The notes: a model not told the origin generated them from the letters alone. 64,000 nt of DNA from Ashinkailepas kermadecensis (GCA_034440615.1 JAOTOM010004358.1:124001-188000); one strand, 5' to 3'; positions 22,771-34,276 are shown, counted from the first letter of the stretch. Numbers and translations are program-made.

Positions 22771-23270
22771 ACCCCATCAGTATTTTGGACAAAGCTGTAC
22801 TGTGCTCGAGTCGGCAGTGCGGACGAAGGGAGCACTTCTGTTGCCGCTGGTGATGGTAGCCGTGTTTGAGGTTGCACACGTCGTTGCCGCCTGACTGGCA
22901 GTCAGCTGACATCTGGCAGTTAGCTGACATCGGCCGCGCCGGCGCCCGCGGCTGCTGGCGTCCCACACCCATGCGCTAGAGTCCGCTACACTGTCGGTAT
23001 TTGAGAGCATCAGCTGGCCCGGTCAGGGACGGCTAGCGTGTGCGGGCCCACCCCGCCGTGGCATGTGGACCGGCTCTGGCAGCTGGCATCGGTCCCCTCT
23101 CCCAGGCGCACGAGCGCTCCCCGGCACCGGAACTGGATCTGTTGCTCTGGTTAAGTCAGGTTCCGAGGTGTCGGCTCTGCCTCCCGGGCTCCGGATCTTT
23201 CGCCCGACTGCTGGCTTGGATCCTGGCCTATTCTGTCTGTTCAGTTCCCTCTTGGTCCTGTGACTATGGG
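22771..23270 (+). other. Unassigned spen intron sequence
   Basis: No exon or named repeat is recognised. Confidence 0.4.
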
Positions 23271-23752
23271 TCTGGTTCTGAGCATGGCACTGGCTGCTTG
23301 GTACTGTTCTCTGGCACTGGGTCTGACTGTGTGGCTCCGGTTCTGAGCATGACACTGGCTCCTTGGTACTGTTCTCTGGCACTGGGTCTGACTGTGTGGC
23401 TCCGGTTCTGAGCATGACACTGGCTCCTTGGTACTGTTCTCTGGCACTGGGTCTGACTGTGTGGCTCCGGTTCTGAGCATGACACTGGCTCCTTGGTACT
23501 GTTCTCTGGCACTGGGTCTGACTGTGTGGCTCCGGTTCTGAGCATGACACTGGCTCCTTGGTACTGTTCTCTGGCACTGGGTCTGACTGTGTGGCTCCGG
23601 TTCTGAGCATGACACTGGCTCCTTGGTACTGTTCTCTGGCACTGGGTCTGACTGTGTGGCTCCGGTTCTGAGCATGACACTGGCTCCTTGGTACTGTTCT
23701 CTGGCACTGGGTCTGACTGTGTGGCTCCGGTTCTGAGCATGACACTGGGCCG
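23270..23752. repeat. 65-bp minisatellite, about 7 copies, nearly identical
   Basis: GTCTGACTGTGTGGCTCCGG recurs every 65 bp from 23321. The internal copies are essentially identical, pointing to recent expansion or homogenisation. A short CTGTGAGTCCGA tract follows at 23783-23818. Confidence 0.95.
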
Positions 23753-24454
23753 GGATCTGACACAAAGTCTGGTCTCGCTCTGGCTGTGAGTCCGACTGTG
23801 AGTCCGACTGTGAGTCCGGTGTCAGGTCGGGTTCCCTGACATCATATCTGACTCTGGACTTCGCGTCTGAGGTGCGGTGTAGACACCACTCCCCTGAGTC
23901 TGTCTTGTCTAGTATCGATCCCTGCGCTCCAGTACCAAAACAGGCCTCCCCGTCTCACAGCCAGCCCTGTGGTGTCTGCCCCACCCTAGTTTACTCTTCC
24001 CCCTCCCCTCGCATGGTGTCTGTCCGGTGTTGGTGCATGGTCGTGGTGTCCTGATTCAGAGGCCCAGTTCGTGCTCTACTGAACGTGTCTTGCACGGTTT
24101 GGTGGCGGCGAAACACGGTGAAAGGCGAGAGAGACTGCGGCGCCGTTTCCGCGCGGCCGCCGCCGCCGCCGCCGCCATGTGCCGGCGGGTGCGGGGGCGG
24201 CGCGTTGTGTCACGCCGTGCGGTGGTTGACCTCGCCGCCACGGCCGTGAGTCAGCGCCAGCCGAGGCCGTCCCTGTCGCGGCTGTGCCGGCCACTGTTGG
24301 CTGGGTACACCCGCGCGCTGGCCGGCTGCCGTGGCCGCGCTCCGACACGTGCGGCCACCGTCAGCCGGCCGGCCCACGTCGCCGCGGCCGCCAGGTTGGT
24401 GGTGTTGCGCCGTCACGACCGTGTCTGCCAAACGCCGGCCGGTCTCGACGCAGC
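23753..24454 (+). other. spen intron; GC-rich with (CCG)n
   Basis: No exon is recognised. A (GCC)n tract lies at 24157-24176 within a CpG-rich block (24090-24450). Confidence 0.45.
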
Positions 24455-24605
24455 CGTGAGAGCGCCTGGGCTGTGACCTGCGCCACCGCTCTCTGAGCTG
24501 TGACCTGCGCAGCCGCTCTCTGAACTGTGACCTGCGCCACCGATTTCTGGGCTGTGACCTGCGCCCCCGTTCTCTGGGCTGTGGTCTGCGCCACCCTAAC
24601 GCCTC
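24455..24605. repeat. 27-bp minisatellite, 5 copies
   Basis: CTGTGACCTGCGCC recurs at 24471, 24498, 24525, 24552 and (as CTGTGGTCTG) 24579. Confidence 0.9.
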
Positions 24606-24940
24606 TGGCATGGCTTCTGTGCCTTGTGCGATATGGCGCTGCCTTGTTTTGGAGGCACTCGCGGCTCTGTATTGGTCCTCAGTCGGGAGAGATGACGTGC
24701 TTGGCGACGGTGTATGTGGCGCCAGTGAGGTGGAGGATTTACCGACGGCTCCGGTGTACATGTGGCGGCTCAAGTGCATTGACTGGTCGACTTCCGCGTG
24801 TGACAGGCCTGCTAAATATTTGCAGTGCGTCTGGCACGCTCTGGCGGCGGCCGTCCCCGTATGTGTGTAACGTGTTGTGTATGTTTCACATTAAGCTTTG
24901 TTTCACATTAAGCGTAGTGTTGAAGTTGCCCACAGGCTGG
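24606..24940 (+). other. Unassigned spen intron sequence
   Basis: Nothing is recognised. A TTTCACATTAAGC word is duplicated near 24885-24912. Confidence 0.4.
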
Positions 24941-26235
24941 TTACCACTGGCGAGGTGCCGGCCCGCACCAGGCGCCCGCTCTGGCGGTGTGTTGGGTGCA
25001 GCGGGTTACCACTGGCGAGGTGCCGGCTCGCACCAGGCGCCCGCTCTGGCGGTGTGTTGTGGGCAGCGGGTTACCACTGGCGAGGTGCCGGCTCGCACCA
25101 GGCGCCCGCTCTGGCGGTGTGTTGGGTGCAGCGGGTTACCTACCACTGGCGAGGTGCCGGCTCGCACCAGGCGCCCGCTCTGGCGGTGTGTTGGGTGCAG
25201 CGGGTTACCTACCACTGGCGAGGTGCCGGCCCGCACCAGGCGCCCGCTCTGGCGGTGTGTTGGGTGCAGCGGGTTACCACTGACGAGATGCCGGCCGCAC
25301 CAGGCGCCCGCTCTGGCGGTGTGTTGGGTGCAGCGGGATACCACTGGCGAGGTGCCGGCCCGCACCAGGCGCCCGCTCTGGCGGTGTGTTGGGTGCAGCG
25401 GGTTACCACTGGCGAGGTGCCGGCCCGCACCAGGCGCCCGCTCTGACAGTGTGTTGGGTGCAGCGGGTTACCACTGGCGAGGTGCCGGCCCGCACCAGGC
25501 GCCCGCTCTGGCGGTGTGTTGGGTGCAGCGGGTTACCACTGGCGAGGTGCCGGCCCGCACCAGGCGCCCGCTCTGGCGGTGTGTTGGGTGCAGCGGGTTA
25601 CCACTGGCGAGGTGCCGGCCCGCACCAGGCGCCCGCTCTGACAGTGTGTTGGGTGCAGCGGGTTACCACTGGCGAGGTGCCGGCCCGCACCAGGCGCCCG
25701 CTCTGGCGGTGTGTTGGGTGCAGCGGGTTACCACTGACGAGGTGCCGGCCCGCTCTGGCGGTGTGTTGGGTGCAGCGGGTTACCACTGACGAGGTGCCGG
25801 CCCGCACCAGGCGCCCGCTCTGGCGGTGTGTTGGGTGCAGCGGGTTACCACTGGCGAGGTGCCGGCCCGCACCAGGCGCCCGCTCTGGCGGTGTGTTGGG
25901 TGCAGCGGGTTACCACTGACGAGGTGCCGGCCCGCACCAGGCGCCCGCTCTGGCGGTGTGTTGGGTGCAGCGGGTTACCACTGGCGAGGTGCCGGCCCGC
26001 ACCAGGCGCCCGCTCTGGCGGTGTGTTGGGTGCAGCGGGTTACCACTGGCGAGGTGCCGGCCCGCACCAGGCGCCCGCTCTGGCGGTGTGTTGGGTGCAG
26101 CGGGTTACCACTGGCGAGGTGCCGGCCCGCACCAGGCGCCCGCTCTGGCGGTGTGTTGGGTGCAGCGGGTTACCACTGGCGAGGTGCCGGCCCGCACCAG
26201 GCGCCCGCTCTGGCGGTGTGTTGGGTGCAGCGTTT
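24941..26235. repeat. 65-bp minisatellite, about 20 copies
   Basis: The unit starts TTACCACTGGCGAGGTGCCG and ends GTGTGTTGGGTGCAGCGGG. Most copies are 65 bp. Two have a 3-bp TAC insertion, one (near 25745) is shortened, and GCGG/ACAG and GGCGAG/GACGAG variants recur in blocks. It is unrelated in sequence to the other 65-bp array at 23270. Confidence 0.96.
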
Positions 26236-26789
26236 GCAGCGGCCAGGTGCGTGCGGCCGGCGGCTCGGTGTGCGTTTGTTGACCGCGGTCACCATGGCGT
26301 GGCCCATATGCGCCGCGGCGCCACGACGCCGCCCCTGGTCTGGTCGATGCCACACGGCGTTGGCGCTGTCGGCCCCCACCCACCGCACGTGTTTGTCGTC
26401 GCGACCGCTGGTCGCGCGCGCCACACGTGCTGCGCGCCAAGCCGACTGGCGGCGGTCGTCAGTGTGGTGACGTGGTATCGGCGGACTTGGCGCGTCGTGC
26501 CGAAGTGGACAGCAGGCTCGGACACCCAGCCGTAGTTCCGAGGTGATGTTATTGAAGTTAGATGCTTTTAACTATGGATGTTATATGTGGACTGTTTCTA
26601 ACTGCTCAGCTCACGAACTCCGATTATTTTTCAGCTGTAATGGTTGAGTTGTGGGTGTTTGACGTACTTCCGGTCAGAGGAGCAACTTTTTCAAAATGGT
26701 TGAGCGCAGGGAGGGAGCACTGGGTTTGTATGCCATTATTTCCAGTCAACTCCATAGTTCCCATGTTAAGCGTGCTACCCGTGTCCCGG
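26236..26789 (+). other. Unassigned spen intron sequence
   Basis: No exon or repeat family is recognised. Confidence 0.4.
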
Positions 26790-27005
26790 CCGGCCCTGAG
26801 TCGTACCCCGTGCCTGGTGACCCGTGTTCGGGCCCCCCGGACCCGCCACAAGTCCCGTGTACCGACCGGCCCCGTGCCTCGTGACCCGTGTTCGTGCCCT
26901 CCCGGACCCGCCACAAGTCCCGTGTCCCGACCGGCCCTGAGCCGTACCCCGTGCCTCGTGACCCAGCCCTCCCGGAGCCACATGTCTCGCCCGTGTCCCG
27001 CCGGC
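26790..27005. repeat. ~67-bp imperfect tandem repeat, about 3 copies
   Basis: The words CGTGACCCGTGTTCGTGCCC and GACCCGCCACAAGTCCCGTG recur three times with small differences. Confidence 0.82.
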
Positions 27006-27069
27006 CCGGAGCCGCGCCCATCCCACCGGACGTCTGATGGGCGGCCGGCTGCCGATGTTGGCAGAGTAG

Positions 27070-27147
27070 GCGGTTGTGTTGATTGGTGGGATGTGGCTAG
27101 ATCTCGCGATTGTGTTGATTGGTGGGATGTGGCTAGATCTCGCTAGA
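27070..27147. repeat. 39-bp tandem duplication
   Basis: TTGTGTTGATTGGTGGGATG plus TGGCTAGATCTCGC occurs twice in tandem. Confidence 0.88.
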
Positions 27148-27202
27148 TGGCGAGAACCATTTTCAGGGGCGCGCCGGTCGGCTAGCCAGTCCCGGCTCTC
27201 GG

Positions 27203-28195
27203 GCCGATGGTGGGGTCTGGTCCTTTGTGGTGGCCGATGTTGGGGTCTGGTCCCGTGTGTTGGCCGATGGTGGGGTCTGGCGCCGTGTGGTGGCCGATGT
27301 TGGGGTCTGGTCCCGTGTGGTGGCCGATGGTAGGGTCTGGTCCCGTATGGTGGCTGATGGTTGGGTCTGGTTCCGTGTGGTGGCCGATGTTGGGGTCTGG
27401 TCCCGTGTGGTGGCCGATGGTGGGGTCTGGCGCCGTGTGGTGGCCGATGGTGGGGTCTGGCGCCGTGTGGTGGCCGATGTTGGGGTCTGGTCCCGTGTGG
27501 TGGCCGATGGTTGGGTCTGGTCCCGTGTGGTGGCCGATGGTGGGGTCTGGTCCCGTGTGGTGGCCAATGGTGGGGTCTGGTCCCATGTGGTGGCCGATGG
27601 TGGGGTCTGGTCCCGTGTGTTGGCCGATGGTGGGGTCTGGTCCCGTGTGTTGGCCGATGGTGGGGTCTGGCGCCGTGTGGTGGCCGATGGTGGGGTCTGG
27701 TCCCGTGTGGTGGCCGATGGTGGGGTCTGGTCCCGTGTGTTGGCCGATGGTGGGGTCTGGCGCCGTGTGGTGGCCAATGGTGGGGTCTGGTCCCATGTGG
27801 TGGCCGATGGTGGGGTCTGGTCCCGTGTGTTGGCCGATGGTGGGGTCTGGCGCCGTGTGGTGGCCGATGGTGGGGTCTGGTCCCGTGTGTTGGCCGATGG
27901 TGGGGTCTGGCGCCGTGTGGTGGCCGATGGTGGGGTCTGGTCCCGTGTGGTGGCCGATGGTGGGGTCTGGTCCCGTGTGGTGGCCGATGGTGGGGTCTGG
28001 TCCCGTGTGGTGGCCGATGGTTGGGTCTGGTCCCGTGTGGTGGCCGATGGTGGGGTCTGGCGCCGTGTGGTGGCCGATGGTGGGGTCTGGCGCCGTGTGG
28101 TGGCCGATGGTGGGGTCTAGTCCCTTGTGGTGGCCGATGGTGGGGTCTGGTCCCGTGTGGTGGCCGATGGTGGGGTCTAGTCCCTTGTGGTGACT
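27203..28195. repeat. 30-bp minisatellite, about 33 copies
   Basis: The unit TGGGGTCTGGTCCCGTGTGG plus TGGCCGATGG keeps an exact 30-bp register for almost 1 kb. Because 30 is a multiple of three, long open frames with a ten-residue period occur on both strands. TCCC/CGCC and GTGG/GTGT variants alternate. It is not a gene: all frames are open together and there is no unique flanking coding sequence. Confidence 0.96.
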
Positions 28196-28960
28196 GATGT
28201 TAGATCAGCCGTCGCTGGTTCCGAACCTCCCAGGTGTAGCCACTGTTTGCCAGAGCATGGCCGCAGATGTTCGGTCTGCGTTGTCCTGTCCTGCTCTGGT
28301 GCAGATGTCTTGTCCTGCTCTGGTCAGTTAACACCGTCAGTTGACACCGCCCGTTGCCGGTTTTTGTTGAACGCTTGATCGGCGACAGACAGGTTTTTGT
28401 CGGTTGACTCCAAATCGAAATCGGCGGCCAAGCTCGATGCTGTCTTGCTGGGGTGAATTTAAATCCGGGGTCCAGAGATTCAGTAAGAGAAAACCTGTCT
28501 TTGTTTTGGCTTTTTGTTGACATTAGCGCCCGTGTTTTGATAGCCTGATCAAAATCTGCCCTACGATGCTCGCTTTAAGTTTGTCTAGATTGATAGTCTG
28601 TTGACGTAAGCTCTTGGTTAGCCACTCATTCCATGGTTGCGATAATATTGTGTAAAACGGTTCAGTATCCCGAGCAGATTCAAACGGAAAAAAATCCCCA
28701 CTTGAGTTTCTGAGCGGACATCTGTTTTCGGAGCGCGGAATGGCGATGCGGTGGGCATGCTCTAAAGCCCGACGCACCTCATCGACGGTGCCGAGCGTAC
28801 CACCGCGATGTCCCCCGGATGATTTTCATAGTATTTCATTTTTCATTTTTCATTTCATATTTCATGCGGTGGGTATGAATTATACTGGAAATTATTTGTA
28901 TTCGTAAAGTATGTGGATTTGTGTGCAGGCGTGGATGTCACTATCAATCACTCTGTTGTT
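28196..28960 (+). other. Unassigned spen intron sequence
   Basis: No exon or repeat family is recognised. A short TTTTCATTTCATATTTCAT tract lies at 28828-28862. Confidence 0.4.
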
Positions 28961-28962
28961 TT

Positions 28963-29100
28963 GCACGAGATGGTGCGGATGCAGGATGCCTGTCTCCCAA
29001 CAGCGTGGGCTCGAGCCCCAGCTGTCGCTACTCCCTGCCCGCAACAAATCGGCAACCCTATATAACCCAACAGTCGATGCGTCGCAAAAAAACCAAAGCC
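28963..29100 (+). mobile_element. tRNA-derived SINE (short form)
   Basis: The tRNA-like head has a B box GGCTCGAGCCCC. It is followed by the family body (CTGTCGCTACTCCCTGCCCG) and the tail CAGTCGATGCGTCGCAAAA. It is diverged and shows no clear target duplication. Confidence 0.75.
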
Positions 29101-29334
29101 CACCCGAGGGCAATTGTCGAGTTCAAGAAGATGTAATAACAATGGAATAATCGACCCTAATCTCGATTGGCAGACGAGTTAAATACTTTCAAGTCGACTG
29201 CTTCTTTTTGTTGTTGCTGCATTTATTGGTGGTGGATTGCGCTAGCAGATCGTGCTGCGTAGAGAGATCCCTTCACCCCGCTATCCAACCAGGAAGCTTC
29301 AATTCAACAACATCCCCGGCCAAATTGGACCAGT

Positions 29335-29580
29335 TGCTAGCTGACCCTCCCACCGGGGTATCGGACCAGCTGACCCTCCCACCGGGGTATTGGACCAGCT
29401 GACCCTCCCACCGGGGTATCGTACCAGCTGACACCCCCCCCCCACACACACCGGGGTATCGGACCAGCTGACCCTCCCACCGGGGTATTGGACCAGCTGA
29501 CCCTCCCACCGGGTTATCGGACCAGCTGATCCCCCCCCCCCCCACCGGGGTGTCGGACCAGTTGACCTCCCACCGGGGTT
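29335..29580. repeat. ~29-bp minisatellite, about 8 copies
   Basis: The unit CAGCTGACCCTCCCACCGGG plus GTATTGGAC is interrupted twice by poly-C runs. A (TTG)5 tract follows at 29579-29595. Confidence 0.9.
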
Positions 29581-30551
29581 GTTGTTGTTGTTGTTGAGTG
29601 AATTTGACCAGCCTGCCACCGTCAGGTGATATCGGCTGTTTAGGTGTTTTAGAGATGAGATGATAGAAGTGGTCCGGACGGTGCCGTGAGGGGTGTAGAA
29701 TGGGGGATTGTCGGTCATCGCCGTTCGTTTTAACATTGCAAGAACATACACATATGATTGTGCACTGTTTTGGGCCTTTTCTTTTTAGTGTTTGTTTGTT
29801 TGCTTCTTTTTTTTTCTTTTTTCAATATAGTTTTGGCCTTTTAGTTTTTTCTGTCTTTTTTTGTTAGTTTGTTTTGTTTTTTGTTTTTGTTTTCTTCTTT
29901 TTGTTCTTTGTTCTTTTGTGTTTCTTTTCCTTTTGATTTTTTTTCTCCATATTTGTTTTCATATTACACACCATGGGTAGAGTTGGGAGAGTCTAGGTAA
30001 TAGGATTTGTTTGGGATGTTCAGTGACGAGAGGTTTTGGCACGAGTGTGTGGTTTGTTGTTGGTAGAGGTGGTGTTTGTTTTGTTGCTTGCTCGTGTGTA
30101 TGGGTAGTGACCGTGATGTTGTCTGAGCTGTTGTCGTCTGAGTCTGCGAGTGTTTCGATTTCAAATCGTAGATTTTTGCGTACTGTGTAGGGTGTTAGTG
30201 ATGGTTGTGATGGGCCTGGTGCCGGTGATGGGTGATGGGTGTTCCCCGTTGTGGTACTGGGGGTGGTGCCTGTGTTGGGTGGGTGGGTGAGTATTGTCTG
30301 GGTTTGTTTTGTTTTGGCGCCTTGGATTGTGGTCTGATGATGATTGCTGGGTCTGTCTTTTGTTTCTTTGGTGGGTGGTGTAGTGTGAGATGTTTGTGTT
30401 TGTGTAGAGTGCGTGGGCGCCTTGTGATGATGTGTGGTCTGCGTCGGTTGCTGGCCGTCGACCCACAACCTTGCCCGCGGCAGGGCCCAGCCCTCTAGGT
30501 GGACAAGACGGAGAATCTCCTTCTCCTTCTTCCACTGATGGCAGGCCCTGT
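29580..30551 (-). mobile_element. Gag-only retroelement, copy 1 (3' part)
   Basis: On the minus strand this holds the C-terminal part of an ORF1/gag-like protein followed directly by a 3' untranslated region and a (CAA)n tail (29579-29595). The 3' end motif, read on the plus strand as GACCAGCCTGCCACC then GGTGATATCGGCTGTTTA, is the same as in copy 2 at 52440. No reverse transcriptase lies between gag and the tail. The 5' remainder is on the other side of the transposon at 34277-34345. Confidence 0.8.
29959..30551 (-). pseudogene. Retroelement ORF1 (gag-like), C-terminal part
   Basis: The segment begins right after the interrupted zinc knuckle with KKEKEILRLVHLEGWALPRA, which matches copy 2 (TREKEILRLVHLEGWALPRA) and is the standard post-knuckle motif of jockey-type ORF1 proteins. 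The rest is a threonine-, proline- and asparagine-rich tail ending in a stop near 29959. ORF1 proteins bind the element RNA and form the transposition particle. The knuckle is split by the insertion at 30552, so the gene is dead. Confidence 0.75.
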
Positions 30552-30754
30552 TAGTCAGGTTCACTACGTTTGGATTTTAACCTTCGTTGGATTTTTGTGG
30601 AGAGTATGAAAACTATACATTTTTGGAAACCTTATAGTATAAGCAATCAGAAAAACCATGTTTCCATTTGCCCCGAGCCCTATATGGCCGCCATCTTGGA
30701 TTTTACAAAATGGCTGCCGTGAAATATGTTTTCGTCAATATCGCAGCTTCTAAA
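30552..30754 (+). repeat. Left terminal inverted repeat of the transposon
   Basis: It begins TAGTCAGGTTCACTACGTTT and ends near CAGCTTCTAAA. It pairs with the reverse complement of 34082-34273. Confidence 0.9.
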
Positions 30755-31054
30755 TAACCTAATTATCAAATTATAATTATAAATAACCTAATAATCTTTT
30801 ATTTTGACAGCTAAACTACCATTTTCAGGGCCAAGGAATCCAATGCTCCTAGTTGCAGATGTGTTGAGACATTTGTAACAGCAGTTCTTGCAAATACTTA
30901 CTAATTTCATAAGACAAATTGGTCATTAGGTCATACTAAGCACCAACCACAAGGACATGTTTATCTAGTGGTCTGATTATTATAGTAGGCCTATATTATG
31001 TATGTTGAACAGTTTACTGTACCCTACATGTAAGTTGGTGGTGGTTGTATTATA

Positions 31055-33718
31055 GTGGCGTTTTTCATGGAGAACTCCGGTATTGATGATGCCTGGATAG
31101 AAGCTGATGTCTATGGGTCTGCAACAACAAGGCAAATCCTTAAATGTACCCATTACAAGCGTGCTCTTCGTGCCCACACCTATGCATATGTAATTATCTA
31201 TGAAATGGCACTGGAGTTCTTCAAGGACAACCCACAACTGAAAGAGGTATATCTGAAAGCAACAGAGGGAGTTGAAGCTGCCTGTTCTGAGGGGAGCAAG
31301 CACACAAAAGCTGAGTCAAGCAAGCAAGCAACTGTAAAACAAGCAAACACCACCCTACTTGAGGCCTTGACCACTGCTGATGTCATCACAGTTCTCCAAG
31401 AATGGGAAAAACAGAGATCCAAGAATGCATTGTTCAAGGCAATGATGAACTACCTACATCGAGTGGAAGCAATCCTGTTCTTTGTCGCTGCATCCCGGAA
31501 TGCTGACCTGGAGCTCCATCTCCAAGCCGGAGAGCAGCTGAGCAAGCTCTTCTTCGCCTTTGACCGGATCAAATACAAGCGACTCTGGCCCAGATACATC
31601 ACACACATGCATGATCTGAGGACCAATCACCCTGAAACCTGGGAAGAGCTGCAAGCAGGCAACATTGCAGTCACGAAGAATGGCATTCCCTTTGTATCCA
31701 TCGGGGCGGACCATGCATGCGAGCATCTGAACAAGCTGATGAAAATTAATTCTGGACTCGTCGGCATCTCGAACAATGCCAATGCTAGACAGAGGTTCTT
31801 GATGGTCATACCATAACTCTCCCGTGTTGCAAAAGAGTTCAAGAGTCAGTTTGACTTGGAACCTGACAAAACCAGAGAGCATCATGACCTTGGGCCAAGT
31901 GCTGTCAAGAAGGAGCATGATGTTATCGACAAGATCAAGGCAGCCATACTGAAACATGGAAACCCATTTGCTGCTGAAGGTGACAAGCTGCACAATGTGA
32001 TCACTCATGCCTACATCCCTGATGAGTATGTACCAACGATCTTGAATGCCGATGTGACTGGTCAAAAGCTGTATGAAGACTACGTGTCAGAGCGAATCAA
32101 TGGAGATGTCAGCCTATGGACACCAGTAATGAAGAACAACATAATGTTCATGTCTGCAAACAAGAAAACCACAGTAAAACACCGAGACAAGACTGTTGAT
32201 CTAAAGGAGCCCAAGGACTTGTATAGCAGACTGATGGTCCTGGCCATGTCCAGCAGAGACATCAACCAGAAAGAGGCCATTGGGAACCACGAATTCACTC
32301 TGACACCAAGAGCCCTTTTTGCTCCAGATGGTACAATCCTGCCATGCCTGGACAAATCGAAGTTGATCCACCTCCTCAACAAGTTGGCAACAGCAGAAAC
32401 TCCACAGGAAGATCAGCAGCCAGATGATGGGATGGACACCACACCAGATGCTCCAAGTCGCAAGATAGCCCTAGTAGATGGAATGGTTCTTCTGCAGAAG
32501 ATGGCCAAGAAACCAGCAACCATAGTGACAGTCAAAGATCTCAGTGAATGCTTCAACGACAGGCTGATGTCCCTCACACGAGATTATGATGAAATCATCC
32601 TTGTGTTTGACACATACAGGGATGATTCTCTGAAGAGTGCTACCAGGGATAAAAGAAGGCAAGGAAGAGCACCAATCCAGTATCAGGTCAGAGATGACAC
32701 AAACATAAAACACATCCCAATGAGCAGGTTCCTTTCACATGACAAGACGAAGGCTGACCTGACCAACTATCTTGTTGCAAGGACTCTAGGGTACAACAGT
32801 ACATCACACAAACTGGTCATCACCTCTTCTTCAGGGCATACCAGGAGCAACGAAGACTTGCTTTTCCAAGACAACAATCATGAAGAAGCAGACACACTGT
32901 TGATCTACCAGGCTGTCCTGGCATCACAGCGAGACCCACCGGCTGCACAGATGGTTTTCTTCTCCCCAGACACAGATGCCCTAGTGTTAGCCATAGCAAA
33001 TTATGACCTCATCCTGAAGAACACGTCCATTTCCATGGCCTCTGGGGTTATGGGGATAGAGCCAATATGGAGAGCCATAGGGGCAGAAAGAGCAAAGGCT
33101 TTACCAGCCTTCCATGCGTTCACTGGCGCTGACAACACTGGAAGGTTCTCTCGTATAGGCAAAGCAACCTGGCTGCAAGTCTACATGAAGACAGATATAG
33201 ATGTAATCAGCTCTCTGCAGATGCTTTCAACAGAGGCAGAAGTGACCGAAACTATGTTGGCCACTCTGGCTAGCTTCGTCTGTGCAGCTTACTCCCCCAA
33301 AGGCATCTACATCAAGACCGTCTCCGAACTGCGATGGCATCTCTTCTGCAAGCATATGGCAGAAAGTGACAAGCTACCTCCTACCCTTGGAGCTCTGAGA
33401 CAACATGTCCTGAGAGTCCATATCCAAGCCAGAGTGTGGGGACAGGCCAGCATTGCTCTGCAGGATCCTCAGTTGGATCCCCTGCAGAATGGCTACCACA
33501 AGGAGTCCGATGGCCAGCTGAAACCAGCCATGACAGATGCCCTTCCAGCTCCAAAAGCCATCATTGAGATGGTTAGCTGTCAATGCAAGACAGACTGTTC
33601 TTCTGCCAGATGTTCTTGCTGAACAAAGAACTTATCCTGCACCGATCTTTGCCAGTGCGGCAGTGAGTGTCAGAATGATGAGGACACACAGAACAATTAT
33701 GAAACTGATGATCATTGA
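31055..33718 (+). pseudogene. Transposon protein, PIN/XPG-like core with CXC tail; two in-frame stops
   Basis: One continuous frame runs from 31055 to the stop at 33716-33718, broken by TAA at 31814-31816 and TGA at 33620-33622. The N-terminal part carries DHACEHLNKLMKINSGLVGI, a conserved block in this invertebrate family. After the first stop (numbering from the Met at 31856) come LVDGM (206-210), VFDTYRDDS (250-258), NHEEADT (341-347), SPDTDALVL (370-378) and AFHAFTGADNTG (418-429). These acidic positions fit a PIN/FEN1-XPG-like nuclease fold. At the end a cysteine-rich CXC motif (CQCKTDCSSARCSC) continues after the TGA as SCTDLCQCGSEC, so that stop is a late mutation inside the motif. The protein is the likely transposase or an accessory nuclease. 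The family usually has a longer N-terminus, so the 5' part may be deleted. Confidence 0.8.
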
Positions 33719-34081
33719 CCATCATCATCTTTGACGATGATGGTGACGATATGTAAAGACTCCTTGGTTGCCTAAAAGATTAAACCCATTTCTGTCACGA
33801 GGAGCATGTTAGTCCCCTAACCTTTTCAAACATGGTTAGTCACCTGGGGTGTTTACACACCCCATATACAAAAATGTTTATAGCATTATTATTGTGTAAA
33901 ATATACTCATTATGTTGGTTCAGGATATATCTGCACACCCAGGTAAACAGTTTTAATCCTTTGTAGCTGGTTGTTATTAATATAAAACAATACAATAAAC
34001 AGCAACATCAACAACAACGACGACGACAGCAACGGCTACGGCAACAACGGCAACAATGGCAACAACAACAACAGTGGCAAC

Positions 34082-34273
34082 TTTAGAAGCTGAGATATTG
34101 ACGAAAACCGTTTTATGGCAGCAATTTTGTAAAATCCAAGATGGCGGCCATATAGGTATCAGGGCAAATGGAAACATTGTTTTTCTGAATGCTTATACGA
34201 TAAAGTTTCCAAAAATGTATAGTTTTGATACTCTCCACAAGAATCTGGCGAAATTACGTAGTGAACCTGACTA
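34082..34273 (-). repeat. Right terminal inverted repeat of the transposon
   Basis: It starts at TTTAGAAGCTGAGATATTG and ends ACGTAGTGAACCTGACTA, the mirror image of the left end. A CAA/CGA-rich tract lies just inside (33995-34070). Confidence 0.9.
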
Positions 34274-34276
34274 TGT

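Larger units (their letters stand above)
30552..34273 (+). mobile_element. 3722-bp DNA transposon with ~200-bp inverted repeats
   Basis: Both ends begin TAGTCAGGTTCACTACG, read inward. The inverted repeats run 30552-30754 and 34082-34273 at roughly 85% identity, including CCGCCATCTTGGATTTTACA. The element is flanked by TGT at 30549-30551 and 34274-34276. The undisturbed sister copy of the host retroelement reads GCAGGCCCTGTCCCGGGAGG (53321-53340) with a single TGT, which proves the insertion and a 3-bp duplication. It encodes one plus-strand protein related to a large invertebrate family with a PIN/XPG-like nuclease core. Three-bp duplications and an XPG-like nuclease are reported for the Academ superfamily, which I consider the best fit but unproven. 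Confidence 0.88.

Noticed and set aside
24941..26235. Centromeric or telomeric satellite
   Set aside because: The array is only 1.3 kb, lies inside a gene, and many unrelated arrays of similar size occur nearby; no telomere hexamer/pentamer runs are seen.
27163..28197. Open frames of 200-330 codons over the 30-bp array
   Set aside because: The unit length is a multiple of three and stop-free, so periodic frames are expected without coding function.
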